From NCBI GenBank assembly GCA_963837655.1, contig CAWIOK010000005.1:434001-498000 (forward strand): a stretch of DNA of 64,000 nucleotides, read 5' to 3'. Positions 57,324-64,000 of this stretch are shown in pieces; position 1 is the stretch's first letter, and each line of letters begins with the position of its first letter. Below the pieces are notes generated by a model. It ran no database searches, was not told the origin of the DNA, and saw only the letters and a program-made list of their open reading frames with translations. A program made the translations under genes and the position numbers. This stretch comes from CAVVSD01 sp963837655. GTDB lineage: Bacteria; Actinomycetota; Thermoleophilia; Solirubrobacterales; Solirubrobacteraceae.

Positions 57324-58537
57324 CGCGCAGCTCCGATCAGCTCGTGGAGGCGGTCGGCCATGGCGGTGGCGAACGCCGGGTCGTTGACGTCCGCGTCGAC
57401 CTCGACGAGCTCGACCTTCGACGTGTCGACGTTCTCGCGCAGCGCGGCGAACAGGGCCTCGTCGGCGTCCGCGTCACGGAACGGCTGCCCGTCGACGTCG
57501 ATGGCCGACACGCCGCGCAGCGGGACGAAGAGGACGGTCGGGCCCGTCGTGCCGTTGAGCCGCTCGGCGATCCGGCGCCCCAGCTCGGCCATCTCCTCCG
57601 CCGTCGTGCGCATGAGCGTGATCGTCGGGTTGTGGACGTAGAGGTTGCGGTCCTCGAAGCGCTCGGGCACGGTGTCGCGCGGGCCGAAGTTGACCATGTC
57701 CAGCGCTCCGAGCGAGACGACCTGCGGGATCGCGGCGCGACCGACGCCGCGAAGGCGGTCCGGCCCGGCGGACAGGACGCCGCCGACGAGCTCGTCGGCC
57801 AGCTCGGTGGTCGTCGCGTCGAGCGCGCCGACGAGGTAGCCGCCGGTCGCCAGCGCCTCGAAGGACTGCCCGCCGGTGCCGGTCGCATGGAAGACGAGCA
57901 CCTCGTAGCCCAGCTCCTCCAGCCGCTCGCGCGCGTGCGTGACGCAGGGGGTGGTCACGCCGAACATCGTCGCCCCGACGAGCGGCCGCTCGCCGGTTGC
58001 CTCCGGCACGCGCGCGGTCGCCATGCCCGCGATCGCGCCCGCCGCGTTCGTGAGGATCCGGGCGGAGATCTGGTTGATGCCGGAGATGTCGACGACCGAG
58101 TAGGTCATCGTGATGTCGACCGCGCCGACGTACGGGCGCGTGTCCCCCGACGCGACGGTGGAGACGATGAGCTTGGGCACGCCGACGGGGAGCTCGCGCA
58201 TCGCCCGCGCGGCGACCGAGGAGTTGCCCGAGCCGCCGATGGCGGCGACGCCGTCGACGCGCCCCTCCGCGTGCAGGCGCGTCAGGACGGCCGCCGCGCC
58301 GCGGCCCATGACGTCCATCGCCTGACCGCGGTCGGCGTCGCGGACGAGGTCTGCGTGGTCGGCGCCCGCGGCGCGCGCGACCTCCTCGCGGGGGATGTCG
58401 GGGGCGACGAGCGGCTCGCCGAGGACGCCCGTGTCGACGAGCAGGACGTCGATCCCGGCCTCGCGCAGCCGGTCACGCACGAACGCGTACTCGTGGCCCT
58501 TCGTGTCGAGGGTGCCCAGCAGCACGACCGTGGCCAT
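57320..58537 (-). CDS. UPF0261 family, Tm-1-like ATP-binding protein
   Basis: Intact 405-residue protein of the UPF0261/Tm-1-like ATP-binding family: VVLLGTLDTKGHEYAFVRDR at the start, GVAAIGGSGNSSVAARAMRE (Gly-rich nucleotide loop), KLIVSTVASGDTRPYVGAVD, ATMFGVTTPCVTHARERLEE, VFHATGTGGQSFEALATGG, VPLRGVSAIDVDGQPFRDAD. The tomato Tm-1 protein, which blocks tobamovirus replication, joins this domain to a PF09370 barrel; here they are separate overlapping genes. Position after an amino-acid-type ABC transporter suggests a catabolic enzyme rather than a defence role. Confidence 0.9.
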   Translation of the reverse strand: MATVVLLGTLDTKGHEYAFVRDRLREAGIDVLLVDTGVLGEPLVAPDIPREEVARAAGADHADLVRDADRGQAMDVMGRGAAAVLTRLHAEGRVDGVAAIGGSGNSSVAARAMRELPVGVPKLIVSTVASGDTRPYVGAVDITMTYSVVDISGINQISARILTNAAGAIAGMATARVPEATGERPLVGATMFGVTTPCVTHARERLEELGYEVLVFHATGTGGQSFEALATGGYLVGALDATTTELADELVGGVLSAGPDRLRGVGRAAIPQVVSLGALDMVNFGPRDTVPERFEDRNLYVHNPTITLMRTTAEEMAELGRRIAERLNGTTGPTVLFVPLRGVSAIDVDGQPFRDADADEALFAALRENVDTSKVELVEVDADVNDPAFATAMADRLHELIGAAR

Positions 58538-59262
58538 CAGCCGCGCTCCACCCCGAGCCAGCGCCGCTGCGCCTCCGGGTCGTGCGCCAGCTCGGACGCC
58601 GTCGTCTCGGCCGCGATCTGACCCGCCACCATGACGAGCTGGCGGTCGGCCATCGACGTCGCCATCGCCAGGTTCTGCTCCACGCAGAGGATCGCGAGGC
58701 CCTCGGCGGCGAGGCCGCGGAACGTCTCGATCAGCGTCTCGATGATCGTGGGGGCCAGGCCCTCGGAGGGCTCGTCCATGATGAGCAGCTTCGGGTTCGT
58801 GAGCAGCGCGCGCCCGATCGCGAGCATCTGCTGCTCGCCGCCCGAGAGCTGCATGCCGCCGTTGCCCTTGCGCTCGGCGAGGCGCGGGAAGAGCTCGTAG
58901 ATCCGCTCCACCGTCCAGCGGCTCTCGCCCCGGCGCGGCGCGAGCATCTTGAGGTGCTCGTCGACGGTGAGCGACTCGAACAGGCGGCGCCCCTGGGGCA
59001 CGTAGCCGATGCCGGCACTGGCGATCTTGTACGAGGACCGCCCGACGATCTCGGTGCCCTCGAAGCGGATCGAGCCCGACGTCTTGCCGGGCGGCATCTG
59101 GAGGATCGCGTTGCACAGCGTCGTCTTGCCCATGCCGTTGCGGCCGATGAGCGAGACGGGCTCGTCGCGGACCTCGAAGGAGACGTCCTGTAGGACGTGC
59201 GACGGCCCGTAGTGCACGTTGAGGCTGGAGACCTCGAGAAGGGGAGCGCCGTTCGCGCTCAT
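58537..59262 (-). CDS. livF: Branched-chain-type ABC transporter ATPase
   Basis: LivF-type ATPase, 241 residues, intact. Walker A is SLIGRNGMGKTTLCNAILQM; the LivF-like VPQGRRLFESLTVDEHLK follows; the ABC signature is GGMQLSGGEQQMLAIGRALL and Walker B NPKLLIMDEPSEGLAP; the H-loop region is ILCVEQNLAMATSMADRQLV. The substrate could be a branched-chain amino acid, but homologous Liv systems carry urea, amides or aromatic acids. The start overlaps the livG stop, and its own stop overlaps the UPF0261 start (ATGA). Confidence 0.92.
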   Translation of the reverse strand: MSANGAPLLEVSSLNVHYGPSHVLQDVSFEVRDEPVSLIGRNGMGKTTLCNAILQMPPGKTSGSIRFEGTEIVGRSSYKIASAGIGYVPQGRRLFESLTVDEHLKMLAPRRGESRWTVERIYELFPRLAERKGNGGMQLSGGEQQMLAIGRALLTNPKLLIMDEPSEGLAPTIIETLIETFRGLAAEGLAILCVEQNLAMATSMADRQLVMVAGQIAAETTASELAHDPEAQRRWLGVERG

Positions 59263-60057
59263 GACGTCGCCTCGATGCCGTCGTCGGTGACGCGCCCGCC
59301 GAGGTAGAGCTCGTGGACGGTCTCGTTCGCGCGGATCTCGTCGGGCGTGCCCTCCACGATCTTGCGCCCGTCGTGCATCATCGTGACGTGCTCTGCCACG
59401 CGCAGGGCGACGTCCATGTCGTGCTCGATGATGATGAGCGTGATGCTCCTGTCGAGCTCGAGCAGAAGGTCGGTGAGCGCGACGCGCTCGCCGCGCGAGA
59501 GCCCGGAGGCGGGCTCGTCGAGCAGCATGAGCGTCGGCTCGGTGGCGCGGGCCATCGCGACCTCCAGCTGACGCTGCTCGCCGTGGGAGATGTTCCCCAC
59601 GAGGTCGCGCGAGCTTGGCCTCCAGGCCGACGAGCCTGGCCAGATCGCGGGCGCGCTCGCGCATCTCGCCGTCGGCCGCCTTGCGGCGGAACATGCGCAG
59701 GTGCCCCTCGCGGGAGCCGAGCACGGCGAGGTAGAGGTTGTCCTCCACGCTCAGGCCGAGGAACAGCCGCGACTTCTGGTACGTCCGTCCCATCCCGAGC
59801 CGGGTGCGGCCCGCCGGCGAGACGTCGCCGACGTCCCAGCCCTGGAACTCGACCGTCCCCGAGGTCTGCGGGATGTCGCCCGAGATGAGGTTGAACAGCG
59901 TCGTCTTCCCGGCGCCGTTGGGGCCGAGGATCGCGCGGCGCTCACCGCGCGCGACGTCGAGATCGACGTCGCGCACGGCGTGCAGTCCGCCGAACCGCCG
60001 GCCGACCCCGCGCAGGCGCAGGATCGGACCGGACGGCTCTGTGACGACATCCGTCAC
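59259..60057 (-). CDS. livG: Branched-chain-type ABC transporter ATPase (one frameshift)
   Basis: LivG-type ATPase of 265 residues. Walker A: AILGPNGAGKTTLFNLISGD; TYQKSRLFLGLSVEDNLYLA is the Q-loop; signature ISHGEQRQLEVAMARATEPT; Walker B LMLLDEPASGLSRGERVALT; H-loop IIEHDMDVALRVAEHVTMM. The frame shifts near 59610; removing a CpG base gives AKLRDLVGNISHGEQ. The start is a GTG at 60057. It lies 10 bases after the binding-protein gene. Confidence 0.92.
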
Positions 60058-60067
60058 GTCGTGGCCT

Positions 60068-61586
60068 CTAGCCGCCGACGACCTTGACGGACTGGCCCTT
60101 GCCGACCCACGGGAGGTCGCGCTTCTCGCACGTGGGCGACTTGCGGCCGGGCGGCGGCGTGTCAGGCCCGAACGTCCCGCCGAACGTCTGATCGACGTCG
60201 GGGATCGCCTTGACCGTCTTCACCGCGAGCTTGCCGCTCTTCTCGTACAGCTGCTGGTCGAAGACCGTCAGGACCGCCTGGCGGTTGTCGTCCAGCTTGA
60301 TCGTTCCCGTACGGGGCGGGCAGCTCCGTCTTCGCCAGCGCGGCCTGCAGCTTGCTCTGGTCGGAGATGTCGCCCTTGACGGCCTCGAGGCCCTTGATCA
60401 GGCCCCACGTGTTCACGTAGTAGCCGTACGTGAACGTGCTCGACGCCTGCGGCGCCGCGTCCCCACCCGGCTTGAACGAGGTGAACCACTTGCCGATGAT
60501 GTTGTTCGCGTAGTCCTGGGCCGCCGGCGTGTCCAGGTCGCCGGCCGTGCCTGCGCCGCCGATGAACACGTTCGCGACGCGCGGGCCGAGCTGCTCGAAC
60601 TGGCCCGGGCGTGCCCCAGAACAGGTTGCCCTGGAACTTCTTGGCGTCGATCGGGCCCTTGGCCTGCTCGTAGGCCTTCAGGTACGGGATGAGACCCGCG
60701 CCGCCGACCGCCACGAACACGCCGTCGACGTCCGTGGGCGTCTGCTGGGCGTAGGACGAGTAGTCGGTCGTGTTCAGCGGCGGGAAGATCCGCTTCGTGA
60801 CCTGGCCGCCCACCGCGCAGAACTCCGCGATGAAGCCGGCTGCCGACGTCCAGCCGAAGCTGTAGTCGTCGGCCACGACCGCGGCCGTCTTCCAGCCGAG
60901 CTGGTTGAACGCGATGTCGCCGAGCCCGGCGTTCCACTGCGCGCCGTCGCCGTTGAAGCGGAAGAAGTTCGGCGCCTGCACCTTGAGCGTCGTGTCCTGC
61001 GCGCCCGCGGAGCCGTCGACGAACGTCTTGTCCGGATGCTGCTTGGCGTAGTTGGCGATCGCGATCGACTCGTCACCGGACAGCGGGCCGATCATGACGT
61101 CGGCGTCCAGCTGCTCCATGAGCCGGCGCGTCTCCTTGATGGCCGTGTCGGCGGTGTCGTCGCCGCAGCCCACGCCCACGAGCTTGAGCGGGTGATCGCC
61201 GATGGCGCCGCCCGTCCAGCCCTTCTTCGGGTCCGTCTTGCTGACCGGGGTCGCGCCCGCGAACTGCGACATCGCGGCGACGGCGCCGGCCATGTTCTGC
61301 TGGTCGAACGCGCCGAACGCGCCCTTGCACTCCGACATGATCGCGACCTTGATCGGCGTGCCCGATGCATCGCTCGACCGGCTCGACGGCCGGCTGCGGA
61401 TCAGGCCACGTGATCGTCGACGGCGCGTTCGGCGACCGCCGTGTCGGCGGGCTTCGACGAGCTGTTGTCGCCGCCGCCTGAGCCGCTGCTGTCGTTGTTG
61501 TCGCTCCCGCAGCCGGCCGCTGCCAACGCGGCCACCCCGAATGCGACGGCGAGCCAGGTCCTACCCCGGCCCAGTACCTCCTCCAC
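60068..61586 (-). CDS. livJ: ABC transporter substrate-binding lipoprotein, LivJ type (four frameshifts)
   Basis: Periplasmic-type binding protein of about 504 residues. The signal sequence ends in a lipobox (VAALAAAGCGSDNN), so it is anchored to the outer face of the membrane. The ligand-binding lobes read SGTPIKVAIMSECKGAFGAF, ADVMIGPLSGDESIAIANYA, WKTAAVVADDYSFGWTSAAG and FQGNLFWGTPG, then PRVANVFIGGAGTAGDLDTP. Frame breaks near 61430, 61364, 60607 and 60310 are each consistent with an extra CpG base. The start GTG at 61586 follows GGGAGCAG; an ATG 10 bases upstream has a better ribosome site but another frame. The ligand is unknown. Confidence 0.88.
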
Positions 61587-61630
61587 CTGCTCCCATCCTG
61601 TGCTCCCTCCTCCTCGGTGACGTCACAGCG

Positions 61631-62662
61631 TCACCCGACGGGTGTGGGCTCTCCGGAGCCCCTCTCCTGCGTGATGTCCCCGACCACCGGGCGTCGTCCG
61701 CGACCTGACGTGAACCGCTCCCACAGGCCCATGAGCCCGCTGGGGGAGACGAGGACGATCACGAGGAAGACGACGCCGATGAGCGTGTGGAACCGGTCCG
61801 AGATGAGGCCGATGTCCGGCGCGTAGTTGTTGATGACGACGAACACCAGCGCGCCGAGCCAGGCGCCCTCGAGGCGGTACAGCCCGCCGATGACGGCGAT
61901 CACCAGGACGTCGATGGTCGCCGACAGCCCGATGGTGGAGGGCGCGATCTGCGCGTTCCACCAGACGAAGAGGATGCCGCCGATCGCGGCGATCAGGCCC
62001 GCGAACGCGAACGCCAGCGTGCGATGCCACGCGACGTTGTAGCCGAGCGAGCGCATCCGGACCGGGTCGTCGCGGATGCCCTGCAGCGTCAGGCCGAACG
62101 GCGTGCGCACGACGTAGCGCAGGAACGCGTAGACGCCGAGCGCGACGGCGAGCGTGACGAAGTAGAGGCGCTCGGGGTGCGCGGTGCGGCTCAGGAAGTC
62201 CGGGATCGGGATGCCGCTGATCCCGCCGAAGCCGGAGATGTTGGTGACCTGGCCGAACACGAGGTTGGCGATCACGGAGAAGACCAGCGTGATCATGAGG
62301 AAGTAGATCCCGTAGCTGCGGCTGGCCAGCGCGCCGAAGATGAACGCGACGGCGAGCGCGATGAGGATCGCGACTGCGATGCCCGGCACCTCGGCCCAGC
62401 CGAGGTTCAGCCCCTTCGTGTTGCCGTTCGTCGTCAGGTTCCCGAGCGCGAACCCGGCGACGCCGTAGATCGCGACCTGCGCGAGCGAGACCATGCCGCC
62501 GTAGGCCGACAGGAAGATCAGGCTCGCCGCGACGACGCCGAGGATCAGCATCTGCGTCAGCAGCGCGGCGATCCAGTACTCGCTGAGCACGAGAGGGGCG
62601 AGCAGCAGGACGACGAGGATGCCGATGCCGACGCCGCGCTCCAGCGTCACGTCGTTGGTCAT
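61631..62662 (-). CDS. livM: Branched-chain-type ABC transporter permease
   Basis: LivM-type permease, 343 residues, intact, with about ten membrane segments. MILGVVAASLIFLSAYGGMV, SLAQVAIYGVAGFALGNL and LAFAFAGLIAAIGGILFVWW are typical; the EAA-like coupling loop precedes IGGLYRLEGAWLGALVFVVI. The start (ATG 62662) overlaps the livH stop by 4 bases. It forms the membrane pore with LivH. Confidence 0.93.
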   Translation of the reverse strand: MTNDVTLERGVGIGILVVLLLAPLVLSEYWIAALLTQMLILGVVAASLIFLSAYGGMVSLAQVAIYGVAGFALGNLTTNGNTKGLNLGWAEVPGIAVAILIALAVAFIFGALASRSYGIYFLMITLVFSVIANLVFGQVTNISGFGGISGIPIPDFLSRTAHPERLYFVTLAVALGVYAFLRYVVRTPFGLTLQGIRDDPVRMRSLGYNVAWHRTLAFAFAGLIAAIGGILFVWWNAQIAPSTIGLSATIDVLVIAVIGGLYRLEGAWLGALVFVVINNYAPDIGLISDRFHTLIGVVFLVIVLVSPSGLMGLWERFTSGRGRRPVVGDITQERGSGEPTPVG

Positions 62663-63739
62663 GCAGGTCGCCCGAAGAGCCCGAGCGGGCGGATCGCGAG
62701 CACGATCGCCAGCAGGATGAACGTGAAGATGATCGAGTAGAAGGTGTAGTCCGCCGGCAGGTAGGCGGCGGTGAAGTTCGTGACCAGGCCGAGCAGCAGC
62801 GCGCCGATCGCGGCGCCGCCGAGCGAGCCCATGCCGCCGATGATCACGACGATCAGCGAGTTCAGCAGCCAGTTCGCGTCGACGCCCGGGGCGAGGCTCG
62901 AGAAGGAGCCGCCGATGGCGCCGCCCAGCCCCGCCAGCCCGGACCCCACGGCGAACGCGATCGCGAACGTCAGCTGGATGTTGATCCCGGTCGCGGAGAC
63001 CATGTCGCGGTCGTCCACGCCCGCGCGGATGACCATGCCGGTGCGGGTCCGCTTGAGCCAGTACCAGAGCCCGAGGCCGACCGCGAGGCCGATGCCCAGG
63101 ATGACGAGCCGGGTCAGCGTGTACTGCGTCTCGTAGATCTTGAGGTCGACGAACTTGTCGAACGTGCCGGGCCAGGAGATGTCCTTGGGGACGCCGCCGA
63201 AGTGGGCGAGCATCTGGTCGGCGAGGATGATCGAGACCGCGATCGTGATGAGCGCCTGGCGCAGGTCCTGCCCCTGGTTCCAGCGCAGGAGGAGCTGCTG
63301 CATGATGAGGCCGGCGGCGGCGATGATCGCCACCGCGACGATCGTCGGCACGATCCACTGGGTGAAGTTGACCTGGGCGCTGGACAGGCCGACGTCGGAG
63401 CCGACGCCGACCATGTTGCGCTGGACGCGCAGCGCGATGTAGCCGCCGAGCAGGAAGAACGCGCCGTGGGCCATGTTCACGACCCGCATGAGCCCGAACA
63501 CGAGGGTGAAGCCGCTCGCGACGACGAAGTACAGCGCCGCGGCCGTGAGGCCGTTCAGCAGCGTGATGAAGAAGTCCTTCGGGTCGGAGACCGCCGAGCC
63601 GAAGCTCGTCCCCGAGGCGATGAACAGCACCCAGACGATGGGGAACACGATCAGCGCGACCACGAGCGTGCGCTTCGTGTTGCGCAGTGCTGCAGAACCC
63701 GGCGATCCCGCGGCGACCGTACGTCGGCGTTGCGCTGAT
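62659..63739 (-). CDS. livH: Branched-chain-type ABC transporter permease (start uncertain)
   Basis: LivH-type permease, about 359 residues from the proposed start. VVASGFTLVFGLMRVVNMAH and GAFFLLGGYIALRVQ are the conserved N-terminal segments; IGGMGSLGGAAIGALLLGLV is near the C-terminus. The open frame runs back to an ATG at 63876, but a TTGACG-18-TAGGGT promoter lies downstream of that codon, so it cannot be the start. GAGAGGAGAGG at about 63744-63754 is a good ribosome site and is followed by ATC AGC GCA, not by ATG/GTG/TTG. I end the gene at the ATC (63739) with one CpG base to be removed downstream; this start is a guess. Confidence 0.85.
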
Positions 63740-63833
63740 AGCGCCTCTCCTCTCGCAGCTCGGCGGGCCCCGCGCGCAGGCAGGGTGCCCGATCCCTCTC
63801 TGCGCGCCCCGGTCGGACAGCGTCCGCGCCGCG

Positions 63834-63863
63834 ACCCTACGCGACGCGCCGCGAAGTCGTCAA
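63834..63863 (-). promoter_or_regulatory. Promoter of the transporter operon
   Basis: On the - strand, TTGACG (63863-63858) and TAGGGT (63839-63834) are separated by 18 bases, the best sigma-70-type promoter in the window. It lies between the preceding GntR gene and livH and would give an untranslated leader of about 80 bases. Confidence 0.6.
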
Positions 63864-63883
63864 GTGGTTTTGCCAATTTCCCC

Positions 63884-64000
63884 CTAGTGACCGACGTCGC
63901 GCCCGATGAGGACGCCGCGGATGTGCATCAGGTGGGCGGCCATCGCCTCGCGGGCGAGCACCGGATCGTGCGCCTCGAGGGCGTCGAGGATGGCCAGGTG
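63884..64000 (-). CDS. GntR/FCD family regulator, C-terminal fragment
   Basis: The last 38 residues of a protein that continues beyond the right edge of the window: HLAILDALEAHDPVLAREAM followed by AAHLMHIRGV. This is the terminal helix pattern of FCD-domain GntR regulators (H..I..A....D...A..AM..H). It is encoded just upstream of, and in the same direction as, the transporter operon, so it may be its regulator. The TAG is at 63884-63886. Confidence 0.75.
   Translation of the reverse strand, partial: HLAILDALEAHDPVLAREAMAAHLMHIRGVLIGRDVGH

Noticed and set aside
63740..63876. ATG at 63876 as livH start
   Set aside because: It lies upstream of the operon's -35/-10 promoter and the added residues are arginine-rich and unlike a permease N-terminus.

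Overview
This is a GC-rich bacterial chromosome segment with ordinary core genes: ribosomal protein L31, peptide release factor RF1 and its methylase, serine hydroxymethyltransferase, and a complete F-type ATP synthase operon. F420-type luciferase-like enzymes, a large NAD-dependent glutamate dehydrogenase, many GTGA/ATGA gene overlaps and many start codons only 6-9 bases after a TAGNNT box suggest an actinobacterium. I would guess the Thermoleophilia/Solirubrobacterales, but that placement is inference. I saw no rRNA, tRNA, CRISPR array, phage or transposase gene.

Layout. 0-7.5 kb: secreted protein, rpmE, DUF1385 membrane protein, a flavin oxidase, then prfA-prmC-tsaC-glyA. 7.5-13 kb: LLM oxidoreductase, IclR regulator and an SDR/lactonase/gluconolactonase operon, then a secreted beta-propeller. 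13-21 kb: cell-surface sugar genes (two epimerases, a TIM-barrel/CapD fusion, glycosyltransferase, WecA-like transferase, methyltransferase, DUF354 protein). 21-26.8 kb: secreted glycosidase-like protein, phosphoesterase, GT39 membrane glycosyltransferase, cysteine desulfurase-like enzyme. 26.8-35.6 kb: a potassium-uptake locus with a sensor kinase and KdpE, then kdpF-A-C-B and a separate KdpD N-terminal half. 35.6-40.3 kb: NAD-glutamate dehydrogenase. 40.4-47.7 kb: atp operon. 47.7-52.3 kb: two ATPase proteins, one ending in an OmpR-type DNA-binding domain, beside a monooxygenase-like gene and a divergent methyltransferase that share a six-half-site operator. 52.3-64 kb: catabolic genes, then a branched-chain-type ABC transporter operon that also carries a two-gene bacterial counterpart of the plant Tm-1 protein and a cupin.

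The assembled sequence carries roughly 100 single-base indels that break otherwise well-conserved genes. Nearly all are one extra base inside a CpG; removing it restores the family sequence, the expected length and sensible gene junctions. They are densest from 30 to 43 kb and hit essential ATP synthase genes, so I treat them as sequence errors. Coordinates below are for the repaired genes on the sequence as given.

The most interesting regulatory structure is at 51151-51207: three TGAGG and three CCTCA half-sites, each 11 bases apart, in perfect dyad symmetry between two divergent transcription units. One of those units encodes the ATPase/winged-helix regulator. A second pair of matching 11-base direct repeats lies in front of the kinase gene and in front of kdpF and is a good candidate for the KdpE operator.
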